Assembly: GCA_045660265.1 (NCBI GenBank)
Contig: JAZRDM010000005.1
Location: forward strand, 16,371-80,370
Direction: 5' to 3'
Source of the DNA: Scatosoma sp045660265
GTDB taxonomy: Bacteria; Bacillota; Clostridia; Christensenellales; Borkfalkiaceae
Length of the DNA: 64,000 bases
Part shown: one piece after another, positions 47,601 through 54,023 of the stretch
Layout of the letters: the number at the start of each line of letters is the position of its first letter
Position numbering within the stretch: position 1 is the stretch's first letter
Notes under the pieces: model-generated
Database searches by the model: none
What the model saw: only the letters and a program-made list of their open reading frames with translations
Told to the model about the DNA's origin: nothing
Program-made: the position numbers and the translations under genes

Positions 47601-48424
47601 ACTCCCGCCTTTTCTTTTGCTTGAATCGCCCTTTCTCTAATCTTCATTACTTCCAGCGTTTGCGTCCCTTCGAAAGAAGTTTCCCCGCTTTCGAAGAAAT
47701 GGAATATATCCGCAATTAAATTATCAAAAAACGCCGACTGTATGGGCAGATATTTCGTACCCTTTTCATTTGCTACCGACGCAGCGAAAGGCATAGCGGG
47801 CGCAAACATCATGCGCGCATATTTGCCGTTTCGATAAGCAACGTGCACCCATTCTTGATCGGCATTCTTTTCGTAGCAAACCTTTTCCGCCCCCACGCCA
47901 AGACATTTCACTACCATTTCGATTTGATGAATAATATACTCGTCGAAATTTGATCCGCCGCCCGTCGTAAACACGCAATTCGCCGTACCCATGTACGAGC
48001 CGAGTTCGTCTGCATAACGCAAAGCAGACGAACTAAAAAAGTTTACGCCGCAGCTTTCCGCCAACGAATATATCTCGTTTGCTGTCGCAAAATCGGGCGC
48101 AAAGGTCTTGTCGATATACGGACTTTTTCCGCAAGCAAACACCGCTTTTGCATACTCTAAATGTTTTTCGGGATTAGACGGTGCAAGCACGAAGACATAG
48201 TCGCATTTTTCGCAAAGTTCTTGGATAGATTGACAGCGTTGAACGCCGTAATTTGCACACCATTCCTCTGTTGTCATACCGCCGTTTGGACTGTCGATTT
48301 CCGCCCAAGCGTGCGTCAGTTGATAATCCGCGCCGTTTTTTTGGTTATACGCGCGTATCATAGCAGGATATTCGTTAGCATGCCATTCATGTAAAAAATA
48401 ATCGATAAAGCCAACTGTTTTCAT
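47585..48424 (-). CDS. Short, divergent Gfo/Idh/MocA-like protein
   Basis: This 279-aa protein resembles the family in KCDYVFVLAPSNPEKHLEYAK, SPYIDKTFAP (a Lys in the usual catalytic position) and a C-terminal pattern RERAIQAKE. The N-terminus MKTVGFIDYFLHEWHANEYP lacks the Gly-rich GxGxxG loop, so classical dinucleotide binding is doubtful. It is about 60 residues shorter than its two neighbours. It may be a binding partner or a modified enzyme of the same pathway. Start overlaps the stop of the next gene by one base. Confidence 0.75.
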   Translation of the reverse strand: MKTVGFIDYFLHEWHANEYPAMIRAYNQKNGADYQLTHAWAEIDSPNGGMTTEEWCANYGVQRCQSIQELCEKCDYVFVLAPSNPEKHLEYAKAVFACGKSPYIDKTFAPDFATANEIYSLAESCGVNFFSSSALRYADELGSYMGTANCVFTTGGGSNFDEYIIHQIEMVVKCLGVGAEKVCYEKNADQEWVHVAYRNGKYARMMFAPAMPFAASVANEKGTKYLPIQSAFFDNLIADIFHFFESGETSFEGTQTLEVMKIRERAIQAKEKAGVWLQI

Positions 48425-49479
48425 TAGAATTTAATCTCCTCCTTCTTGTTGGCAGAAGTATATAATGCGTCTAACAGCTTCATGCTCTCTAAAATATTGT
48501 CAATATTGTTTTTATCTTTAACACCCGTTTGAATGGAGTCGATAAACGCCGTATCTTCGCAAAGGTACATATTCGGAATATCGTATTCGGGTTGAATGGT
48601 TTCCAGCGTTTGTCCGTCGTAGAATTCAAATTTACCGCCATAGGACAATCTCGCCCCGCCTTTATCACCCATAAAGTCGATAAACAACTCATATTTATGA
48701 ATATTTTGCGCCCATGCGCCGTTAAACGAAATGCTGGCTTTGTCCGTACGGATATGCCCCGTGATAAAGTCTTCTACGTCATTCGTACCGTTTTCTACAT
48801 CCGACGTGTCTTCCGCCCACATACCGTGATACTTATACGATTTCATATCCTTCGCCATTTCGCTGTATGCATCGCAAGTTACGCTTTTTACTTTTGCTCC
48901 GCCAAGTACGTACAAAATAAGGTCGAGGAAATGAATTCCCCAGTCGATTAACACACCGCCCCCCGATTGAGCTTTTGTTGTAAACGCCCCGCCTAAACCA
49001 GGAATGTTTCTAAAATCGCGGAACGAGCAATATACGTGATAGATGTTACCGAATTTCCCTGCATCCGCCCATTCGCGAAGCATCTCAACCGATTTTTGAT
49101 AACGGTTGCATACACCGATATCTAACATCTTGCCTTGCTTTTCTGCTTCTTGCGCCATTTGCAAAGAAAGTGCGTAATTTACAGTAATAGGTTTTTCGCA
49201 AAGCACGTGCTTACCAGCCTTCAACGCATCCATGGTTATGGTGTAATGCGCATAATTAGGCGTTAAAACAAACACTGCATCCACTTCGTCATCTGCTAAA
49301 GCTACTTTATAATCGGTGATAACTTGTTCGATTTTAGGGAATTTTTGTTGTTTTTCTTTCGCTTTTTCTATAATCAAATCGCACGCATATTTAATTCTCA
49401 CGTTCTCCATCTGCGACAATGCGGGAAAATGCGCCATATCCGAAATGCGCCCGCAACCAATTACTGCTACTACTGTCAT
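48424..49479 (-). CDS. Gfo/Idh/MocA-family oxidoreductase
   Basis: This 351-aa enzyme has VAVIGCGRISDMAHFPAL, the catalytic LCEKPITVN and a substrate-domain motif SGGGVLIDWGIHFLDLILYV with Asp and His. First gene of the four-gene operon, with a clear ribosome site (AAGGAG). It probably catalyses a different redox step from the paralogue at 46575-47600; the substrate is unknown. Confidence 0.92.
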   Translation of the reverse strand: MTVVAVIGCGRISDMAHFPALSQMENVRIKYACDLIIEKAKEKQQKFPKIEQVITDYKVALADDEVDAVFVLTPNYAHYTITMDALKAGKHVLCEKPITVNYALSLQMAQEAEKQGKMLDIGVCNRYQKSVEMLREWADAGKFGNIYHVYCSFRDFRNIPGLGGAFTTKAQSGGGVLIDWGIHFLDLILYVLGGAKVKSVTCDAYSEMAKDMKSYKYHGMWAEDTSDVENGTNDVEDFITGHIRTDKASISFNGAWAQNIHKYELFIDFMGDKGGARLSYGGKFEFYDGQTLETIQPEYDIPNMYLCEDTAFIDSIQTGVKDKNNIDNILESMKLLDALYTSANKKEEIKF

Positions 49480-49510
49480 ATTTTTTCTCCTTATGGACTT
49501 TCCTTTTCTC

Positions 49511-49528
49511 CTAGGCGCATGCGCCTAG
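49511..49528. promoter_or_regulatory. Perfect 18-bp palindrome, candidate operator
   Basis: CTAGGCGCATGCGCCTAG is a perfect palindrome lying just after the predicted start of the oxidoreductase transcript and about 35 bases before the start codon. It could bind a dimeric regulator or form a 9-bp hairpin in the leader. A shorter palindrome CAAACTGTTTG lies in the promoter spacer. Confidence 0.55.
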
Positions 49529-49537
49529 TGTAACCTT

Positions 49538-49566
49538 ATTATAAAACAAACTGTTTGCTTTGTAAA
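49538..49566 (-). promoter_or_regulatory. Promoter of the oxidoreductase operon
   Basis: On the minus strand TTTACA (49566-49561), 17-base spacer, TATAAT (49543-49538), 60 bases before the start codon at 49479. Confidence 0.7.
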
Positions 49567-49651
49567 TGGCTATACTTCATATAAAATTTGTCATTTTTTC
49601 ATTTTTATAATAATTTTTAACGTATTTATTCTTAATTTTTTATCAAAAATA

Positions 49652-49681
49652 TTGACAACAACTATCCTAGTGCCGTATAAT
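49652..49681 (+). promoter_or_regulatory. Promoter of the second AraC-type regulator gene
   Basis: TTGACA (49652-49657), 18-base spacer, TATAAT (49676-49681). This excludes the upstream TTG start and supports the ATG at 49700. Confidence 0.75.
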
Positions 49682-49699
49682 ATGCTCAGGAGAAAAAAT

Positions 49700-50560
49700 A
49701 TGCACGAAAACAAAACACGTTATCATTTGAGTAAGCACTACGTTGAAAATCCGTTGCCTTTTGGCGACGTACATCTATTGCAGTTGGGCCGCCGCTATTG
49801 CGAAGAAACAGAGATTATTGCGGCTCATCCGCATTTAAACTGGTTTGAGCTAACCATTGTAACGGGTGGCAGCGGTACAATTATCACAAACGGCGAAGAG
49901 ACCGTCGTGCACTCGGGAGATATTTATCTGTCTTCCCCCTGCGACGTACATGAAATTCGTGCGAATTGCGGCGGGAAATTAGAATATGATTTCTTTTCTT
50001 TTCATTGTATAGATACAAGCATTTATAATGATTTAAAGGATATTACACGTATTTATCGCGCAGGCGATAAACGCGTTTTTCAAGACAGCAAAATCGCCCG
50101 CTTAATCGGCTACGCCATTTCGGAGTTTGTAGCGGAAGAACAACCCTATGCGCATAACGCGTTAAGCGACATCTTTCATCTAGCCATTCTTTATTTGATA
50201 CGGGATTTTAATCATATTCGGCAAAACGCTGTCAACGTATCCGAGCCGGAAATTTTATGCTTTCAGCTTATGAATTACATTGACACACACGTTTATACGC
50301 TTAAAAATTTAGAAGAGCTCGCCCCTAAATTTAACTATAATTATGGATATCTTTCTGGTCTTTTTAAAAGAACAACCGGGAAAACGCTTTCGGAATATCA
50401 TCAATTTCGTAAGATGGAGACGGGAAAAGCGCTTATTTTAGAAAAGAAAAAAAGCGTGAGTGAAATTGCTGAAATGCTTGGATATACTTTATTCTCGTTT
50501 AGCAAAGCGTTTAAGCGTACCTATGGTATTTCACCAAAAAATTTGCAAAAACAAGCGTAA
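49700..50560 (+). CDS. AraC-family transcriptional regulator, divergent from the oxidoreductase operon
   Basis: This 286-aa protein has a cupin-type sensor half (HPHLNWFELTIVTGGSGTII, GDIYLSSPCDVHEI) and the AraC DNA-binding half (LKNLEELAPKFNYNYGYLSG, SVSEIAEMLGYTLFSFSKAF, ending GISPKNL). GGAG lies 8 bases before the ATG. It probably controls the divergent sugar-oxidoreductase operon. Confidence 0.9.
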   Translation: MHENKTRYHLSKHYVENPLPFGDVHLLQLGRRYCEETEIIAAHPHLNWFELTIVTGGSGTIITNGEETVVHSGDIYLSSPCDVHEIRANCGGKLEYDFFSFHCIDTSIYNDLKDITRIYRAGDKRVFQDSKIARLIGYAISEFVAEEQPYAHNALSDIFHLAILYLIRDFNHIRQNAVNVSEPEILCFQLMNYIDTHVYTLKNLEELAPKFNYNYGYLSGLFKRTTGKTLSEYHQFRKMETGKALILEKKKSVSEIAEMLGYTLFSFSKAFKRTYGISPKNLQKQA

Positions 50561-50601
50561 TTTATCCGTTATACCCACCCATGTACGAGTTTATAGAAAA
50601 A

Positions 50602-50628
50602 AAGAGAAGCAAAAAGCTTCTCTTTTTT
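50602..50628 (+). terminator. Intrinsic terminator of the second AraC gene
   Basis: AGAGAAGC and GCTTCTCT form an 8-bp stem around AAAAA followed by TTTTTT. Confidence 0.85.
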
Positions 50629-51027
50629 GATTGTATAAAGGCTTTCTAGATTATGCAAGAAAGACTTGTTTTATCGAGCAGTTTATACCTATCTTGAACC
50701 GCTTATTACACCTTGTTTACCATTTTTTTAAAGTCCTCTTGGTCATAGCGTTGAAAAGAAAAATTATTGGATATTTTTTGAATATCCACAAGAGTGGATT
50801 GTTTAATTTTTGTTTTCTCTACTAAATAATGCACAACCGCCTTATATAAAAAACGCAGATTAGGCACAATTTTTTGTATCCTATTCTGCGTTCTTATTTG
50901 TGTTAGTACAACAAAATCTCTAAAAGCGCCCTGTTTTTATAGGGTAGAACAACAAAATGACTAAAATGTTTTTGTCTTTCACTCAAAAAAAATCTGTTAT
51001 TTTTTTAGTATAATGAAAATCATTATA
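50629..51027. other. Intergenic stretch with a possible gene remnant
   Basis: On the minus strand 50706-50936 is open for 76 codons and reads like real protein (YKAVVHYLVEKTKIKQSTLV, FQRYDQEDFKKMVNKV), but it has no start codon and no ribosome site. It may be the 3' end of a decayed gene. An imperfect inverted repeat (AACGCAGA ... TCTGCGTT, 50851-50893) falls inside it. No other gene is supported here. Confidence 0.35.
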
Positions 51028-51681
51028 TTAATCGAGATTTAATTCTTTTTCATAGTTAAAGTATTTATTCGATTTCTCATATTTCAAATATTCTCTTTGA
51101 TTATCATTAAGTCGCCTTAAAACAATATTCCCAAAACCATCGGGATACACAGCAATAATTTCCTTTTCCAGATTTATTTGTTTTTTTAACCCACTAAAAA
51201 TGGAGCTTAACATATCGCCCATAAAACAACTTGTGAACGAATCCTGTATATCAAGAACAATAGGCAATGGGAAAAACAAAATAACATTTTCATCTGCTTT
51301 TGTTGAATTAATTCTATCCAAAATAATTTGATAAATCTTTAAGTCCTTTATTTGAATAGTTCCTCTCTTTTCAATAAACTCGCCAAATTCTTCTTCAAGT
51401 GTTATAAATAACTTATACCAATTAAAATAATCACGCTGACCGCCAATAACTTCACCTATCTTTTTATCAAATGGCAATTTGGCATCGTATTTCTTATGGT
51501 CTACCAAATCCACAAAGTCGCATTCACCATTACTTTGATTTGGTATATGTTGATAACTATGCGGGAAAACAATAGCAGATAAATTCATTAAATCGCATAA
51601 AAATTCTTCATATTTGCTCCGCTGAAAAATTTTATAAAATTCATCACTCAATATTGCTTTTTCTCTAATTACAAAACCCAT
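51028..51681 (-). CDS. Unknown protein, possibly a PD-(D/E)XK-type nuclease
   Basis: This 217-aa soluble protein has no recognised family. The segment ECDFVDLVDHKKYDAKLPFD has an acidic residue, then Asp-Ala-Lys, similar to the D-(x)n-(D/E)xK metal site of restriction-type nucleases, but this is only a pattern. Later parts are mixed alpha/beta (ENVILFFPLPIVLDIQDSF) and the tail is charged. It lies 24 bases after the SHOCT protein gene, with which it probably forms a pair expressed under control of the attenuator-type leader. AT-rich codon use fits acquired DNA. Confidence 0.7.
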   Translation of the reverse strand: MGFVIREKAILSDEFYKIFQRSKYEEFLCDLMNLSAIVFPHSYQHIPNQSNGECDFVDLVDHKKYDAKLPFDKKIGEVIGGQRDYFNWYKLFITLEEEFGEFIEKRGTIQIKDLKIYQIILDRINSTKADENVILFFPLPIVLDIQDSFTSCFMGDMLSSIFSGLKKQINLEKEIIAVYPDGFGNIVLRRLNDNQREYLKYEKSNKYFNYEKELNLD

Positions 51682-51705
51682 AAAAGTATTCTTCCAAAAA
51701 TATAA

Positions 51706-52749
51706 TTACAACCCTAAAATTTGCTTTTTCTTTAGTTCAAAATCCTCTTGAGTGATTAAACCATCCGACAACAATTCTTTTAATTCCTCTAATTGCTCCT
51801 TTTTGGAAAGTTCTTTTTTAGGAATAGGAGAAGTAGTATTATCGCTATTTTCTTCTGTGCTTTCTATAAAGGAAACACTATTTATCATATATTCTAAATA
51901 GCTTGAAATTTCTTGAAGATTTTTTATTATTTGAATATATTTTTGACTATTTCTAGATAAGCTTTCACCACCCACATAAGTAAACTCTATTTTGGGGCAC
52001 TCTAAATCATTAACGTAAATTATAATTTTTAATATATTTACTTGTTCTTCAATACCACGCTTTCTACTTGCGCCCACAATCGCACCTGTAACGCCAAAGA
52101 ACAATCCACCCACCAAAGCCGACCCCGCTCGTCCTTGTACAACGGTTTGCTCGTTTTCATAAATATCATATTTGAATATATCGGAAAAACTAAATGATTT
52201 TGTATAGTAAGAATATTTTTGGAAAATCACTCGTTTATTCTTATCATCTATTAATATTTTCCCTATGGAATCATTGATTGTTTGATTTGGTAATAATGGC
52301 GCTACCCCCAAAGGCTCTATTTTGGAAACCACAAAACCTTCTTCAATATCAATTTTAGAAAATCCAAGCTTCTTAAAAAACTCTTGGCTCTTTTGTTTTT
52401 TTAAGGATTCCTTATCCTCTTTTTTGATTTCTCGTTTAATTCTTATCAATGCAAGTTGATCTTCCTTTTTGAATAATTTTATAACCATAAAAACAGCAAT
52501 AGTAAGTCCAGCTATAATAGCCATAATAAAAGCGCCAATAGGATTTTCGGGTTCATTGTTAAAATCATTTGTAAATAAGACTACGCCCCAAACCAAACAA
52601 CAATATAAACTAATACCCAACCACCAATAAGTTCGTATCTTCTCTTTTCGCGCGCATTTGGCTATTTCTGTTGTAGGCATCTGCTGCAATTTTCTTCCTG
52701 CTCTTTGTTCCAACTCTTGCTTTTCATTTTGACTCAAATTGTTTTCCAT
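51706..52749 (-). CDS. Membrane protein with a C-terminal SHOCT domain
   Basis: This 347-aa protein (start at the ATG at 52749 after GGAGG; an upstream in-frame ATG at 52905 falls in the leader RNA) has two membrane helices (about residues 43-63 and 72-95). A charged linker and a beta-rich domain follow, with a glycine-rich segment (GSALVGGLFFGVTGAIVGAS), then the SHOCT ending (LSKKEQLEELKELLSDGLIT ... KKKQIL). SHOCT domains are short helical partner-binding modules found in many contexts, including phage- and stress-linked membrane proteins. The function here is unknown. Confidence 0.75.
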   Translation of the reverse strand: MENNLSQNEKQELEQRAGRKLQQMPTTEIAKCARKEKIRTYWWLGISLYCCLVWGVVLFTNDFNNEPENPIGAFIMAIIAGLTIAVFMVIKLFKKEDQLALIRIKREIKKEDKESLKKQKSQEFFKKLGFSKIDIEEGFVVSKIEPLGVAPLLPNQTINDSIGKILIDDKNKRVIFQKYSYYTKSFSFSDIFKYDIYENEQTVVQGRAGSALVGGLFFGVTGAIVGASRKRGIEEQVNILKIIIYVNDLECPKIEFTYVGGESLSRNSQKYIQIIKNLQEISSYLEYMINSVSFIESTEENSDNTTSPIPKKELSKKEQLEELKELLSDGLITQEDFELKKKQILGL

Positions 52750-52768
52750 AAAATCCTCCAATGATAAA

Positions 52769-52904
52769 TAAAAAATGCGTCTCATAAAGAGACGCACGAA
52801 AAACGCATCTCTCAATGTTGCTACACATTTCCCCAAAACTAGGCGAGAGCATACGTTTTTACCAACAGTATGCCCTAATTTTGGGTTATTAAAAATGTGT
52901 AGCA
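52769..52904 (-). ncRNA. Structured leader RNA with exclusive antiterminator/terminator stems
   Basis: From a predicted start near 52903 the transcript folds into a long hairpin: GCUACACAUUU pairs with AAAUGUGUAGC (11 bp), inside it CCCAAAAUUAGG with CCUAGUUUUGGG (12 bp), then GCAUAC with GUAUGC. Downstream, GCGUCUC pairs either with GAGACGC (52776-52783 with 52789-52796) to make a terminator followed by TTTTTT, or with the earlier AGAGAUGC (52812-52805) to make an antiterminator. The two exclude each other. The ribosome site and start codon of the SHOCT gene follow within 25 bases. It matches no riboswitch class that I recognise; a stand-alone small RNA is the alternative. Confidence 0.7.
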
Positions 52905-52909
52905 TAAAT

Positions 52910-52938
52910 ATTATAGCACATAATTATAAATTTTTCAA
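52910..52938 (-). promoter_or_regulatory. Promoter of the leader RNA and SHOCT operon
   Basis: On the minus strand TTGAAA (52938-52933), 17-base spacer, TATAAT (52915-52910). Confidence 0.7.
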
Positions 52939-53033
52939 TGATTTTTACGCCATTCAAACATATTTTTAGGTTCGAGTCATGTATGGGGAGTGTAAAATGT
53001 TGTACTTTATCTAGGTCAGTTAATAAAAAAGTC

Positions 53034-53078
53034 AAACGGCGTTTTTAGGGATTTAGACAACCTAAGCACGCCGTTTTT
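53034..53078. terminator. Bidirectional terminator-like hairpin
   Basis: AAACGGCGT and ACGCCGTTT pair with an inner TTAGG/CCTAA stem. TTTTT follows on the + strand and CTTTTTT on the minus strand. The region 52939-53033 to its left shows no gene. Confidence 0.65.
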
Positions 53079-53109
53079 GATTTCTGGGCATCAAAGTTTT
53101 TTCAAAATA

Positions 53110-53134
53110 ATCAAAAAAGGGCTCAAAAAGCCCT
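53110..53134 (-). terminator. Minus-strand terminator
   Basis: AGGGCT and AGCCCT pair around TTTTG and are followed by TTTTTTGATTATTTT on the minus strand. Second of three stacked minus-strand terminators next to the tRNA-like junction. Confidence 0.6.
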
Positions 53135-53142
53135 AAAAATGC

Positions 53143-53179
53143 AAAAAATTAGCACATTTATCTTTTAGACAAATGTGCT
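53143..53179 (-). terminator. Minus-strand terminator after the second tRNA 3'-end copy
   Basis: AGCACATTT (53151-53159) pairs with AAATGTGCT (53171-53179), followed on the minus strand by AATTTTTTGC. It lies just past the CCA of the copy at 53189, as a tRNA terminator would. Confidence 0.7.
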
Positions 53180-53188
53180 TTACTTTAA

Positions 53189-53340
53189 TGGTTGAGGCGA
53201 CGGGACTTGCGCCTTTAGCGGCGCGCCCCGCTCCGACGTTATCAACGTCGTCCTTTGCCGTCAAGTTTTCCATAATCCAACTTGCGTAAGGCAAAGCGTT
53301 TTGCTCCAGCAAAACGGCTCCCACCCTCAAGTCCCGTCGC
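53189..53340. repeat. Five-stem palindromic element carrying a tRNA 3'-end sequence
   Basis: The arms GCGACGGGACTTG (53197-53209) and its exact complement (53328-53340) close a 144-base element. Inside are four more perfect stems: GCGCC/GGCGC (53209-53224), CGACGTT/AACGTCG (53234-53250), CTTTGCC/GGCAAAG with inner CAAGTT/AACTTG (53253-53296), and CGTTTTGC/GCAAAACG (53297-53316). The left end is a 21-base exact copy of the tRNA-like 3' end found at 53392. It could be a folded attachment or mobile element, or a structured RNA. It is not protein-coding. Confidence 0.65.
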
Positions 53341-53353
53341 AACGCCGAAACAA

Positions 53354-53390
53354 TAAAAAAATACAGCACATCAACGATGTACTGTATTTT
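53354..53390 (-). terminator. Terminator downstream of the tRNA-like fragment
   Basis: ATACAGTACAT and its near-complement (one mismatch) form a stem, with TATTTTTTTATTG after it on the minus strand. It sits directly after the CCA end of the tRNA-like fragment. Confidence 0.7.
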
Positions 53391-53391
53391 T

Positions 53392-53436
53392 TGGTTGAGG
53401 CGACGGGACTTGAACCCACGACCTTTTGGTCCCTAA
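53392..53436 (-). other. 3' half of a tRNA-Pro(AGG)-like gene; probable attachment site
   Basis: Read on the minus strand it runs from the anticodon loop (TTAGGGA, anticodon AGG) through the 3' anticodon arm, variable loop, T arm (GGTTCAAGTCCC) and acceptor strand GCCTCA to ACCA. The 5' half of a tRNA is missing, because the sequence diverges at the anticodon loop. Such fragments are the distal repeats left when an integrase recombines in a tRNA gene. For this orientation the intact tRNA should lie at higher coordinates, beyond the right edge, with the element between. Confidence 0.7.
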
Positions 53437-53706
53437 GGCATAATAGAAAGTTTTTTAATTACTTTCCAAGCATTTCCAAGTCTTTCGTGTCCGCAACCGA
53501 TGCTTTCCTGTACTCTTGTTCCCACTGTTTCCACATAGTCCAAATCCGTAAATGGTCAAACATGTGGTCGTTCCGTTTTCACGCCAAAAACGGTTGCAAA
53601 AAATCGAAAACGACATACCCATGTACGTATTCATTCGTGTGCAGTTAGTATAGCATAACTTTCCAAAAAAGTCAAATACTTTGCTGATTTTCTTTCCGCA
53701 AGCCTC
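53437..53706. other. Non-coding stretch next to the attachment site
   Basis: No convincing gene. TTTCCAAG occurs at about 53463 and 53472 and a related TTTCCAAA at about 53661, possibly integrase arm sites. A short minus-strand frame of 34 codons (starting MFDHLRIWTMWKQ) is open but has no ribosome site. The 13 bases CGTACATGGGTAT, on the minus strand near 53615, recur inside the integrase gene near 63849. Confidence 0.35.
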
Positions 53707-53943
53707 TTAAAGTGCAGTTTTGTTTTTCAATTCTGCACTTTAAAATTGCACTTAAAAAATCTAAACAATTTTCCCTTTCACTACGCAAAATTTGATACGC
53801 AGTAAACAAAGAAAAGGGAAAATTGAAAAATCTACTGATTGAAGTTTTTATCAAACATCGAAAATTACCGACTAAAATCTTCTATCTGTTCGCCATTTGA
53901 AATAATTCTTCGGCTGATTTTAGTAATTTTCGTAAATTAGCCG
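53707..53943. repeat. Cluster of inverted repeats upstream of the ATPase gene
   Basis: Three perfect or near-perfect inverted repeats: TTAAAGTGCAG with its complement (53707-53717 and 53733-53743), CAATTTTCCCTTT with its complement (53766-53778 and 53813-53825), and CGGCTGATTT with AAATTAGCCG (53911-53943). A competing pair ACTAAAATC/GATTTTAGT (53871-53879 and 53916-53924) overlaps the last. All lie before the promoter, so they act as DNA sites or belong to a separate transcript. Confidence 0.6.
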
Positions 53944-53952
53944 AATAAAGTA

Positions 53953-53981
53953 TTGACAAGTGGATAAAATTAGAGTATAAT
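53953..53981 (+). promoter_or_regulatory. Consensus promoter of the DUF4143 ATPase gene
   Basis: TTGACA (53953-53958), 17-base spacer, TATAAT (53976-53981). The start codon at 54024 follows after about 40 bases. Confidence 0.85.
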
Positions 53982-54023
53982 ACTTTTAGTATTAAGATGT
54001 CATTAGTATGTATGGAGGAATTT

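Noticed and set aside
52750..52905. N-terminal extension of the SHOCT protein to 52905
   Set aside because: The extension is encoded by the folded leader RNA and its terminator, and the downstream ATG has GGAGG.
52968..52985. Second tRNA fragment suggested by AGGTTCGAGTC
   Set aside because: The flanking bases do not form a T stem or acceptor arm.
53189..53340. Integron attC site
   Set aside because: The element is a large imperfect palindrome, but its ends do not match the RYYYAAC/GTTRRRY core boxes and it is multi-branched.
53133..53369. A 78-aa minus-strand frame through the palindromic element
   Set aside because: No ribosome site, and the frame reads through five perfect inverted repeats, so the sequence is explained by structure, not coding.
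53301..53648. A 115-aa + strand frame containing LVEATGLEPTTF
   Set aside because: It is the antisense translation of the tRNA-like 3' half; this is a familiar false protein in databases.
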